Assembly: GCF_000372725.1 (NCBI RefSeq)
Contig: NW_005197648.1
Location: forward strand, 487,342 to 551,341
DNA from: Emiliania huxleyi CCMP1516
Taxonomy: Eukaryota > Haptophyta > Isochrysidales > Noelaerhabdaceae
DNA length: 64,000 nt
Direction: 5' to 3'
Below the pieces are notes generated by a model, which was given only the letters and a program-made list of their open reading frames with translations, made no database searches and had not been told where the DNA came from. Positions 1 to 12,000 of the stretch are shown piece by piece. Position 1 is the stretch's first letter. Each line of letters starts with the position of its first letter. Both the position numbers and the translations under genes were made by a program.

Positions 1-2
1 CG

Positions 3-3000
3 GCGCTGCGCTCGACGGCCGCGGCGGCCGGCTCGCAGGAGGGCGGCGTGAGCTCCTTTGGCTACAGCGGCACGATTGTGCACGCGGTGTTGCGCGCGGC
101 GCCCGGCGAGGCGGGGCGCGGGGCGCTTGCTCGGCGGGTGGAGTGCGGCCCGCAGTACCGTCGGCGCCGGTTCGGCTGGCGCGAGACGCCCCACCCGCTC
201 GCGGAGGCGCGGCTCGACGCGGCCGGCGACTGTGCAGCCGTGCGGTTCCGGTCGGCTTCGGACGGCGGGCTACGCTCGCTCGTCGCCGACCACGTCGTTC
301 TCGGGCGGGTGCTCTTCCCTGCGGCTGGCTTCCTCGAGATGGCTCGCGCGGCGTGCGCGGCGTGCGCGGCGTCGCGGGCGGCCGAGCTCGGCGCCGACAC
401 GTCGGTCGGCTTGCGGCGCGCCTTCTTCATGCAGCCGCTGCCGCTCGGCGAGTCGGGCGGTCTGTGGGTCGAGGTGTCGGTGGACGCGGCGGCGGAGCGT
501 CTCGAGGTGGCTAGCTACGGGCAGGAGGAGGGCGCGGCGCGCACGGCACACTTTGCGTGCGGCCTGGCCGGGGCAGGCGCCGAGCCCGGCGGCGCGGCGC
601 CGCCGTCGCTGGCGTCGGCGCGTGCGCTCTGCCCTCGGCCGGCGGAGCTGCGGCAGCTGTACGCGGCGTTTGAGCGGATCGGCCTTCAGTACGGCGGCGG
701 CTTCCGCACGCTCGCCGCGGCGTGGTCGAGCGGCGGCGCGGACGGTGGCGCGGCGGCGCGGCTGCGGCGGCGGCGCTGCTTGGGCGGCACGCAGGTGCAC
801 CCGGCCGACCTGGACGGCGCGCTCCAGCTGACGGCTCTGCTGGCCAAGTCGGCCGGCGGCGAGACGCGGCTGCCCTTCTCGATTGGCGAGGCGTCGCTCG
901 GGGTGCCGCGGGGCGGTCTGTGGCCGGTCGCGACGCGCACTGCCGCGGATGCGCAGTGCGTGTGGCTCACTCGGCCAGCCGCGTCGCTCTCGCGCGCGTG
1001 CGTGCTCGATGACTTCCGAGTCAGGGCAGTGGCAGGGGCTGCACACGCCTCGCCGGTTGCCCAGCACGGATACGCCACGTCCTGGATCGTGCGCGAGGCA
1101 GCCGCGTCGTCCACGGTGGAGGTGTCGCTGCTGCACTCCTGGTTGCGGCCGATGTTGCGGGCACACGCAGTGACGCCTGGAGGTGGCGTGGCCATCCCTG
1201 CCGCGCGCTCGCTGCACGCCTCGGCACACCAGCCTGGGACGGCAGCCATTGGCCACCTTCCTCACGCGGAGGCAGCGCTCGCGTTGTTGCGTGCGGCTTG
1301 CTTCGCCACGCTGGGCCCATATCCTGCGACGTTCCATGCATTCCGATCCCCTCAAGCGCCGCTGGCCGGCGGCGAGCGGCCACTACACTCGGGGCTGTTG
1401 GGGATGCTGCGCTCTGCTCGCCAAGAGGTCCCGTCCGCCACCATCTCGTACGTCAGCTTGGCGGACGAGGCCGAGGACATGTCGCGTGCTCTTGCGATGT
1501 CGTCGGAGTGGCTGCGGGCCGAGCCTGAGACGGCGCTCGATCAGGGCAGCCGCCGCGTCCCTCGTCTGAGCCAGCTAGCGCCCTCGGCGGCGGGTCCTGT
1601 CCAGCTCTACTTTGATGCGCGTGGCGTGGTGTCTAACCTGCATGTCATTTCGCAGAGGCCGCTCGCAGACCCGCTCGGCTCCGGCCAGGTGGAGCTGCAC
1701 GTGCATTGCGTCGGCCTCAACTTCCGCGACGTGCTCAACGTGCTCGGCGCGTACCCCGGAGACCCCGGCCTGCCCGGCGGGGACTTTGCCGGCGAGGTCA
1801 GCCGCACAGCTCCGGATTCCGCCCCCGTCGGCCCCCTCGCACCTCGCGCTGCGATCTATGGCTTCGCATCGGCCGCGCTCGCTTCGATCGCGCGGACTGG
1901 CGCTTCCCTGGTTGCGTGCCGTCCGGCCGCCGTCAGCAGCGAGCAGGCGTGCTCTCTTCCGTCGACGTGGGGCACGGCACACTTGGTGCTCATGAGGTCG
2001 AGGGGATGCAAGCAGCACCGCCTGCTGCTCCACGCCGGCGCTGGCGGGGTCGGGCTTGCCACGTGCCAATACTCGACATGGTTGGCACTGCAGAGCCACA
2101 CCACGGTTGGACGACCCTACAAGCATCGCTTCCTACGGGCTTTGTACCCGTCCTCCTCGAGCAGCTCCCGCGACGCAGCGGCCCTCTCGATTGGAGCATC
2201 CAGCTCGCTGCTTGCGCGCCGGCTCCACCTCGTGCTAAACAGCCTCTCGCACGACTTCATCTCGACCTCGACGGCGCTGCTGCGGGAGGGCGGGCACTTC
2301 GCTGAGATCGGCAAGCGCGGCGTGTGGTCCCGGGAGAGATCCCAGCAGGCGTCGCGTGCCGGCTACACCGTCGTGGCGCTGGACGACGTCCTGCAGCAGT
2401 GCCCGCGCTGGGCGAATCACATGCTCCGTCTCCTCTCGCGACGGGCTGCGGCGCACGTCCTGCGAGGGCTGCCGATTCTCGCCTACGATCTGGAGCGGCA
2501 CGCGGTAGCCGCCTTCCGCTGCCTGCAGAACGGGGCGCAAGTTGGCAAGGTCGTCGTTCGGGTGCAAGGAGGCCTCACCGAGTCGGTGTGCCTCCGGCAG
2601 CACCTCCTCTCGGGCGGGACTGGCGGCCTCGGGCTCGTGGCGGCGCGCTGGCTGGTGGAGGGTGGCGCGTCGAGGCTGGTGCTGGCGTCGCGGACTCCGG
2701 CGCTGCCTGCCGCCGCCGCCGCGTCCCTCGTTTCGTCGAGCGGCTGCAGCGTGCTTCTCGCCAGCTGCGACGTGGGCGAGCCGGCCGCCGTGCGCCGGCT
2801 CCTTGCGGGCGCTGGCGTGGGCGGCATGAGCGGCATGTGGCACACGGCGGGCGTGCTAGCGGACGGCGTGCTGCACTCGCAGAGCGAGCGTTCGCTGCGC
2901 CACGTCTTCGCCCCGAAGGCGCACGGCGGCGCGCACCTCTGTGCGGCGAGCGCGGCGGTGCCCCTCGATTCGTTCGTGCTGTTCTCGTCGGTGGCCGCGC

Positions 3001-6000
3001 TCATCGGCGGCGGCGGGCAGGCGAACTACGGCGCGGCGAACGGCTGCCTCGACGCGCTAGCAGCTTCCCTGCGCCGGGGCGCCAGGGCTGCCGCCAGCGT
3101 GCAGTGGGGTCCGTGGAGCGAGGTCGGCATGGCAGCGGGCGGGGCGGTGTCCACCCGGCTGCAGGCGGCGGGGATCGGGCTGATCGGGGTGGCCGAGGGA
3201 GTGGCCGCGTTTTCGGCGGCGGTGAGGCCAAGGACTCCGGGCGTCTTCTCGGTCTTTGCAGTCGACTGGCGCCGCTACCTGGCCACGCTGCCAGCGGTGC
3301 CTGCCCTGCTGAGCGGGATGGCTCCGGCGGCGAAGGCTGGCAGGCCCATCGGCGCAGCGCCGGCGTCCTCGACGCGTGGCAGAGTTGGCCTCGACGGCGT
3401 GCTTGCGGCGCTGCACCAGACGACGGGCAAGCACGTCGGCCCGGACGCGCCTTTGATGGAGGCCGGCCTCGACTCGCTCGGCGCGGTCGAGCTGCGCAAC
3501 CAGCTGCAGGCGGTGGCCGGGGACGGCGTGTCGCTCCCGAGCACCCTGGTCTTCGACCACCCGACAGCCCGCCAGCTGGCCGCCTTCTTCGAGGCGGACG
3601 CGGACGCCCCCGTCACGGAGGCGAGCGGCGCTCCGGTGTTTGGCGCTCGAGTCGCGTCGAGCGTGGGCGCCGACATCAGCGGTGCGAGCGCCCAGCTACC
3701 GGACGGGTGCGTTGTGCTCGGTCAGGTGTGGCAGCTGTCCTCGTGCGGGGTGGACGCGGTGGCTGAGGTGCCGGCCGATCGTTGGTCGCTCCCGCCCGCG
3801 CCTCGCTCTGACGACGTGGTTGCACGCCGGTCGCGCCACGGCGCCTTCCTCCGTTCAACCGACGGGTTCGACTGCAGCTTCTTCGGCGTGTCGCCAGCGG
3901 AGGCGAGCGCAATGGACCCGCAGCAGCGCTTGCTGCTCGAGCGGGGCTACGGCGCTCTGCACGCAGCCGGCCTCGAGAGGGCGTCGCTGAAGGGCAGCCT
4001 GACGGGAGTGTTCATCGGCATGTCGTTTCACGACTACGAAATCGTTTCCAGTCGAGCAAATGGTTTTCGCAGTGTCTACAGTGCGACAGGTAGTAGCGCC
4101 TCCGTTGCGTGTGCCCGCCTGTCGTACATCCTCGGCATGCAGGGGCCTGCTGTCTCCTACGACACTGCCTGCTCTGCTGCGCTCACAGCCAGCCACGCGG
4201 CCACGAGTGCGCTGCGGCTCGGCGAGTGCGAGAGCGGGCTGGTGGCCGGCGTCAGCTTGATGCTGCTCCCCGATGTGAGCCACAGCTTCGCTGTCGCGGG
4301 CATGCTGTCGGCGCTCGGCCGGTCCCACACCTTCGACCGCCGGGCCGACGGGTACGCCCGTGGCGAGGCGTGCTGCGCGTGGCTTTTGCAGGGAGGCGCG
4401 ACGGCTCGCCGGCCGGTCGCCTCGGCGCTGGGCAGCTGCGTGCGACAGGACGGCAAGAGCGCCAGCCTCACCGCGCCCAACGGGCTCGCGCAGCAGTCGC
4501 TCCTCGAGGCGGCGCTCGCCGACGCAGCCGTGGTCGCCGACAGCCTCGCCTGCTCGGAGGCGCACGGCACGGGCACGTCGCTCGGCGACCCGATCGAGGC
4601 GCGGTCGCTCGCCGCGGCGGTGCTCGCCCGGCGCGGCGGCGGCGAGGCGCTCGCGGTGGGCAGCATCAAGGCCAACTGCGGCCACGGCGAGCCGGCGGCG
4701 GGCGCGGGCGGCCTGCTGCGCCTGTTGCTTGGTCTGTGCGGCGCCGAGGCGCCGCCCAACGCGCAGCTGCGGGTGCTGAACCCGCACGTGAGTGCGGCGC
4801 TGGAGGGCAAGGCGTGCGTGCTGCCGACTCAGCTGGCGGCGCTGCGCTCGACGGCCGCGGCGGCCGGCTCGCAGGAGGGCGGCGTGAGCTCCTTTGGCTA
4901 CAGCGGCACGATTGTGCACGCGGTGTTGCGCGCGGCGCCCGGCGAGGCGGGGCGCGGGGCGCTTGCTCGGCGGGTGGAGTGCGGCCCGCAGTACCGTCGG
5001 CGCCGGTTCGGCTGGCGCGAGACGCCCCACCCGCTCGCGGAGGCGCGGCTCGACGCGGCCGGCGACTGTGCGGCCGTGCGGTTCCGGTCGGCTTCGGACG
5101 GCGGGCTACGCTCGCTCGTCGCCGACCACGTCGTTCTCGGGCGGGTGCTCTTCCCTGCGGCTGGCTTCCTCGAGATGGCTCGCGCGGCGTGCGCGGCGTG
5201 CGCGGCGTGCGCGGCGTCGCGGGCGGCCGAGCTCGGCGCCGACACGCCGGTCGGCTTGCGGCGCGCCTTCTTCATGCAGCCGCTGCCGCTCGGCGAGTCG
5301 GGCGGTCTGTGGGTCGAGGTGTCGGTGGACGCGGCGGCGGAGCGTCTCGAGGTGGCTAGCTACGGGCAGGAGGAGGGCGCGGCGCGCACGGCACACTTTG
5401 CGTGCGGCCTGGCCGGGGCAGGCGCCGAGCCCGGCGGCGCGGCGCCGCCGTCGCTGGCGTCGGCGCGTGCGCTCTGCCCTCGGCCGGCGGAGCTGCGGCA
5501 GCTGTACGCGGCGTTTGAGCGGATCGGCCTTCAGTACGGCGGCGGCTTCCGCACGCTCGCCGCGGCGTGGTCGAGCGGCGGCGCGGACGGTGGCGCGGCG
5601 GCGCGGCTGCGGCGGCGGCGCTGCTTGGGCGGCACGCAGGTGCACCCGGCCGACCTGGACGGCGCGCTCCAGCTGACGGCTCTGCTGGCCAAGTCGGCCG
5701 GCAGCGAGACGCGGCTGCCCTTCTCGATTGGCGAGGCGTCGCTCGGGGTGCCGCGGGGCGGTCTGTGGCCGGTCGCGACGCGCACTGCCGCGGATGCGCA
5801 GTGCGTGTGGCTCACTCGGCCAGCCGCGTCGCTCTCGCGCGCGTGCGTGCTCGATGACTTCCGAGTCAGGGCAGTGGCAGGGGCTGCACACGCCTCGCCG
5901 GTTGCCCAGCACGGATACGCCACGTCCTGGATCGTGCGCGAGGCAGCCGCGTCGTCCACGGTGGAGGTGTCGCTGCTGCACTCCTGGTTGCGGCCGATGT

Positions 6001-9000
6001 TGCGGGCACACGCAGGGACGCCTGGAGGTGGCGTGGCCATCCCTGCCGCGCGCTCGCTGCACGCCTCGGCACATCAGCCTGGGACGGCAGCCATTGGCCA
6101 CCTTCCTCACGCGGAGGCAGCGCTCGCGTTGTTGCGTGCGGCTTGCTTCGCCACGCTGGGCCCATATCCTGCGACGTTCCATGCATTCCGATCCCCTCAA
6201 GCGCCGCTGGTCGGCGGCGAGCGGCCACTACACTCGGGGCTGTTGGGGATGCTGCGCTCTGCTCGCCAAGAGGTCCCGTCCGCCACCATCTCGTACGTCA
6301 GCTTGGCGGACGAGGCCGAGGACATGTCGCGTGCTCTTGCGATGTCGTCGGAGTGGCTGCGGGCCGAGCCTGAGACGGCGCTCGATCAGGGCAGCCGCCG
6401 CGTCCCTCGTCTGAGCCAGCTAGCGCCCTCGGCGGCGGGTCCTGTCCAGCTCTACTTTGATGCGCGTGGCGTGGTGTCCAACCTGCATGTCATTTCGCAG
6501 AGGCCGCTCGCAGACCCGCTCGGCTCCGGCCAGGTGGAGCTGCACGTGCATTGCGTCGGCCTCAACTTCCGCGACGTGCTCAACGTGCTCGGCGCGTACC
6601 CCGGAGACCCCGGCCTGCCCGGCGGGGACTTTGCCGGCGAGGTCAGCCGCACAGCTCCGGATTCCGCCCCCGTCGGCCCCCTCGCACCTCGCGCTGCGAT
6701 CTATGGCTTCGCATCGGCCGCGCTCGCTTCGATCGTGCGGACTGGCGCTTCCCTGGTTGCGTGCCGTCCGGCCGCCGTCAGCAGCGAGCAGGCGTGCTCT
6801 CTTCCGTCGACGTGGGGCACGGCACACTTGGTGCTCATGAGGTCGAGGGGATGCAAGCAGCACCGCCTGCTGCTCCACGCCGGCGCTGGCGGGGTCGGGC
6901 TTGCCACGTGCCAATACTCGACATGGTTGGCACTGCAGAGCCACACCACGGTTGGACGACCCTACAAGCATCGCTTCCTACGGGCTTTGTACCCGTCCTC
7001 CTCGAGCAGCTCCCGCGACGCAGCGGCCCTCTCGATTGGAGCATCCAGCTCGCTGCTTGCGCGCCGGCTCCACCTCGTGCTAAACAGCCTCTCGCACGAC
7101 TTCATCTCGACCTCGACGGCGCTGCTGCGGGAGGGCGGGCACTTCGCTGAGATCGGCAAGCGCGGCGTGTGGTCCCGGGAGAGATCCCAGCAGGCGTCGC
7201 GTGCCGGCTACACCGTCGTGGCGCTGGACGACGTCCTGCAGCAGTGCCCGCGCTGGGCGAATCACATGCTCCGTCTCCTCTCGCGACGGGCTGCGGCGCA
7301 CGTCCTGCGAGGGCTGCCGATTCTCGCCTACGATCTGGAGCGGCACGCGGTAGCCGCCTTCCGCTGCCTGCAGAACGGGGCGCAAGTTGGCAAGGTCGTC
7401 GTTCGGGTGCAAGGAGGCCTCACCGAGTCGGTGTGCCTCCGGCAGCACCTCCTCTCGGGCGGGACTGGCGGCCTCGGGCTCGTGGCGGCGCGCTGGCTGG
7501 TGGAGGGTGGCGCGTCGAGGCTGGTGCTGGCGTCGCGGACTCCGGCGCTGCCTGCCGCCGCCGCCACGTCCCTCGTTTCGTCGAGCGGCTGCAGCGTGCT
7601 TCTCGCCAGCTGCGACGTGGGCGAGCCGGCCGCCGTGCGCCGGCTCCTTGCGGGCGCTGGCGTGGGCGGCATGAGCGGCATGTGGCACACAGCGGGCGTG
7701 CTAGCGGACGGCGTGCTGCACTCGCAGAGCGAGCGCTCGCTGCGCCACGTCTTCGCCCCGAAGGCGCACGGCGGCGCGCACCTCTGTGCGGCGAGCGCGG
7801 CGGTGCCCCTCGATTCGTTCGTGCTGTTCTCGTCGGTGGCCGCGCTCATCGGCGGCGGCGGGCAGGCGAACTACGGCGCGGCGAACGGCTGCCTCGACGC
7901 GCTAGCAGCTTCCCTGCGCCGGGGCGCCAGGGCTGCCGCCAGCGTGCAGTGGGGTCCGTGGAGCGAGGTCGGCATGGCAGCGGGCGGGGCGGTGTCCACC
8001 CGGCTGCAGGCGGCGGGGATCGGGCTGATCGGGGTGGCCGAGGGAGTGGCCGCATTTTCGGCGGCGGTGAGGCCAAGGACTCCGGGCGTCTTCTCGGTCT
8101 TTGCAGTCGACTGGCGCCGCTACCTGGCCATGCTGCCAGCGGTGCCTGCCCTGCTGAGCGGGATGGCTCCGGCGGCGAAGGCTGGCAGGCCCATCGGCGC
8201 AGCGCCGGCGTCCTCGACGCGTGGCAGAGTTGGCCTCGACGGCGTGCTTGCGGCGCTGCACCAGACGACGGGCAAGCACGTCGGCCCGGACGCGCCTTTG
8301 ATGGAGGCCGGCCTCGACTCGCTCGGCGCGGTCGAGCTGCGCAACCAGCTGCAGGCGGTGGCCGGGGACGGCGTGTCGCTCCCGAGCACCCTGGTCTTCG
8401 ACCACCCGACAGCCCGCCAGCTGGCCGCCTTCTTCGAGGCGGACGCGGACGCCCCCGTCACGGAGGCGAGCGGCGCTCCGATGTCTGGCGCTCGAGTCGC
8501 GTCGAGCGTGGGCGCCGACATCAGCGGTGCGAGCGCCCAGCTACCGGACGGGTGCGGCGCGCTCGGTCAGGTGTGGCAGCTGTCCTCGTGCGGGGTGGAC
8601 GCGGTGGCTGAGGTGCCGGCCGATCGTTGGTCGCTCCCGCCCGCGCCTCGCTCTGACGACGTGGTTGCACGCCGGTCGCGCCACGGCGCCTTCCTCCGTT
8701 CAATCGACGGGTTCGACTGCAGCTACTTCGGCGTGTCGCCAGCGGAGGCGAGCGCAATGGACCCGCAGCAGCGCTTGCTGCTCGAGCGGGGCTACGGCGC
8801 TCTGCACGCAGCCGGCCTCGAGAGGGCGTCGCTGAACGGCAGCCTGACGGGAGTGTTCATCGGCATCTCCTCTTACGACTTTGAGCTTGTGGGAGGACAA
8901 ACCACTACGTCCCGTAGCGTCTACCATGCGACAGGAACTAGCCATTCGATTGCTTCGGGCCGCCTGTCGTACATCCTCGGCATGCAGGGGCCTGCTGTCT

Positions 9001-12000
9001 CCTACGACACTGCCTGCTCTGCTGCGCTCACAGCCAGCCACGCGGCCACGAGTGCGCTGCGGCTCGGCGAGTGCGAGAGCGGGCTGGTGGCCGGCGTCAG
9101 CTTGATGCTGCTCCCCGATGTGAGCCACAGCTTCGCTGTCGCGGGCATGCTGTCGGCGCTCGGCCGGTCCCACACCTTCGACCGCCGGGCCGACGGGTAC
9201 GCCCGTGGCGAGGCGTGCTGCGCGTGGCTTCTGCAGGGAGGCGCGACGGCTCGCCGGCCGGTCGCCTCGGCGCTGGGCAGCTGCGTGCGACAGGACGGCA
9301 AGAGCGCCAGCCTCACCGCGCCCAACGGGCTCGCGCAGCAGTCGCTCCTCGAGGCGGCGCTCGCCGACGCAGCCGTGGTCGCCGACAGCCTCGCCTGCTC
9401 GGAGGCGCACGGCACGGGCACGTCGCTCGGCGACCCGATCGAGGCGCGGTCGCTCGCCGCGGCGGTGCTCGCCCGGCGCGGCGGCGGCGAGGCGCTCGCG
9501 GTGGGCAGCATCAAGGCCAACTGCGGCCACGGCGAGCCGGCGGCGGGCGCGGGCGGCCTGCTGCGCCTGTTGCTTGGTCTGTGCGGCGCCGAGGCGCCGC
9601 CCAACGCGCAGCTGCGGGTGCTGAACCCGCACGTGAGTGCGGCGCTGGAGGGCAAGGCGTGCGTGCTGCCGACTCAGCTGGCGGCGCTGCGCTCGACGGC
9701 CGCGGCGGCCGGCTCGCAGGAGGGCGGCGTGAGCTCCTTTGGCTACAGCGGCACGATTGTGCACGCGGTGTTGCGCGCGGCGCCCGGCGAGGCGGGGCGC
9801 GGGGCGCTTGCTCGGCGGGTGGAGTGCGGCCCGCAGTACCGTCGGCGCCGGTTCGGCTGGCGCGAGACGCCCCACCCGCTCGCGGAGGCGCGGCTCGACG
9901 CGGCCGGCGACTGTGCGGCCGTGCGGTTCCGGTCGGCTTCGGACGGCGGGCTACGCTCGCTCGTCGCCGACCACGTCGTTCTCGGGCGGGTGCTCTTCCC
10001 TGCGGCTGGCTTCCTCGAGATGGCTCGCGCGGCGTGCGCGGCGTGCGCGGCGTCGCGGGCGGCCGAGCTCGGCGCCGACACGCCGGTCGGCTTGCGGCGC
10101 GCCTTCTTCATGCAGCCGCTGCCGCTCGGCGAGTCGGGCGGTCTGTGGGTCGAGGTGTCGGTGGACGCGGCGGCGGAGCGTCTCGAGGTGGCTAGCTACG
10201 GGCAGGAGGAGGGCGCGGCGCGCACGGCACACTTTGCGTGCGGCCTGGCCGGGTCAGGCGCCGAGCCCGGCGGCGCGGCGCCGCCGTCGCTGGCGTCGGC
10301 GCGTGCGCTCTGCCCTCGGCCGGCGGAGCTGCGGCAGCTGTACGCGGCGTTTGAGCGGATCGGCCTTCAGTACGGCGGCGGCTTCCGCACGCTCGCCGCG
10401 GCGTGGTCGAGCGGCGGCGCGGACGGTGGCGCGGCGGCGCGGCTGCGGCGGCGGCGCTGCTTGGGCGGCACGCAGGTGCACCCGGCCGACCTGGACGGCG
10501 CGCTCCAGCTGACGGCTCTGCTGGCCAAGTCGGCCGGCGGCGAGACGCGGCTGCCCTTCTCGATTGGCGAGGCGTCGCTCGGGGTGCCGCGGGGCGGTCT
10601 GTGGCCGGTCGCGACGCGCACTGCCGCGGATGCGCAGTGCGTGTGGCTCTTGGGCGAGCAGCCATCATCGGCTGGGACGGTGCGTTTGGGCGATTTCGAG
10701 ACCAAGGCGTTGACTGCGCCGGGTCCCGTCGCGTCCTCCAAGTCGGGCGCACAAGCGCGGTCCTGGCGCTACGCTTGCGCGTGGCCTAGCGTGCGCTGTG
10801 ATCTGCAGGATACCCCTCCAGACGTCAAGCTGCTCGTGCTGGACGACTTGGGCGGTCTCCTTACGAGTTCACTGCCGACCAGTGCCGAGCACGCAGAGAC
10901 GAGCCCAGAGCCTCTCGAGGGCAACTGGAAGGCAGTGGTGCTTGCAGCGGGCGCTTCCCTGGTCACAGAGCAGTTGGACGTTTTGCATCGTCTTCTTTCA
11001 GCGCTTCAAGAGCTCAGGCATCCTGGTTGCACCCCTCCATCGACGCCAAGGAGTCGCAACTCGGCACCGAATCCGTTCATAGCGGCGGGCGCATCATCAC
11101 TCCACGAGCCGGCTCCAAGCGATGGAATGCCGATCCCACTCTGGGTGTGCACGCTCGGCGTTCAGCCCATTCTGCTCTCTGAACCGAATGTTCGCTGCAC
11201 GCACTCTGCAGCGTGGGGCTTGTCGCGAGCGTGCCGGCGAGAGGGCGTGCTATCGTTGCACTGCTTGGACCTCGATGCAACGGCCGACTCGCTGAGCTTG
11301 GCGGCTCGAGTGGTCCTCCAGCCGTCGATCCAGCCTGCCGAGGGAAGCGTGCGTGGCTTGCGTGTCGGCCCCTCGCTCGAGAACGAGATGGTGCTTCGCC
11401 GCGACAACCTCCACATTGCTCGCCTCGTTTCGCCGTTCGAATTGGACCGCGTGCCGGCGCGCCTGACGATCGCTCGGAAGGGCGCGATTACGGGGCTCAG
11501 GCTGGAGCCACAGGGTGAGTTTGAGTCGGAGCTCTTGAGCAGCGAGGTCGAGGTTGAGGTGCGCGCAGTCGGACTCAACTTCCGCGACGTGCTCATCGTG
11601 CTAGGAGCGCTGCCAGAACGGTTCATGGCGGAGCTCGGGTCCGATTGTGCTGGCACAGTGCAAGCCGCTGGTAGCAGCGTTCGTCACATACTCCGTCGCA
11701 CACCTTGCTTCGGCCTGGCCTCGGGCTGCCTGGCGGCGTATGCACGCACCGATGCGCGAATGCAGGTCGCCAAGCCGGCGGCCTTGTCGTTCGAGGGGGC
11801 CACGACGCTCATCAGCACTTGGTGCACCGTGCATGTCGGCTTCGAGCGGATCTCCCTCCGCGGGCGTCGCCGGCTCCTTCTTCACGCCGCCGCGGGCGGG
11901 GTTGGGCTCACGGCCCTCGAGTACGCGCAGTGGCTCTGTGCGCCGGCGCTCTGCACGGCCGGCGCGCCGCACAAGCACCGGCTGCTCCGCCGCCAAGGTG

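Noticed and set aside
48..62. GTG at 48 as the PKS start
   Set aside because: The frame continues to the left edge and the preceding codons match the equivalent internal positions before 4884 and 9729.
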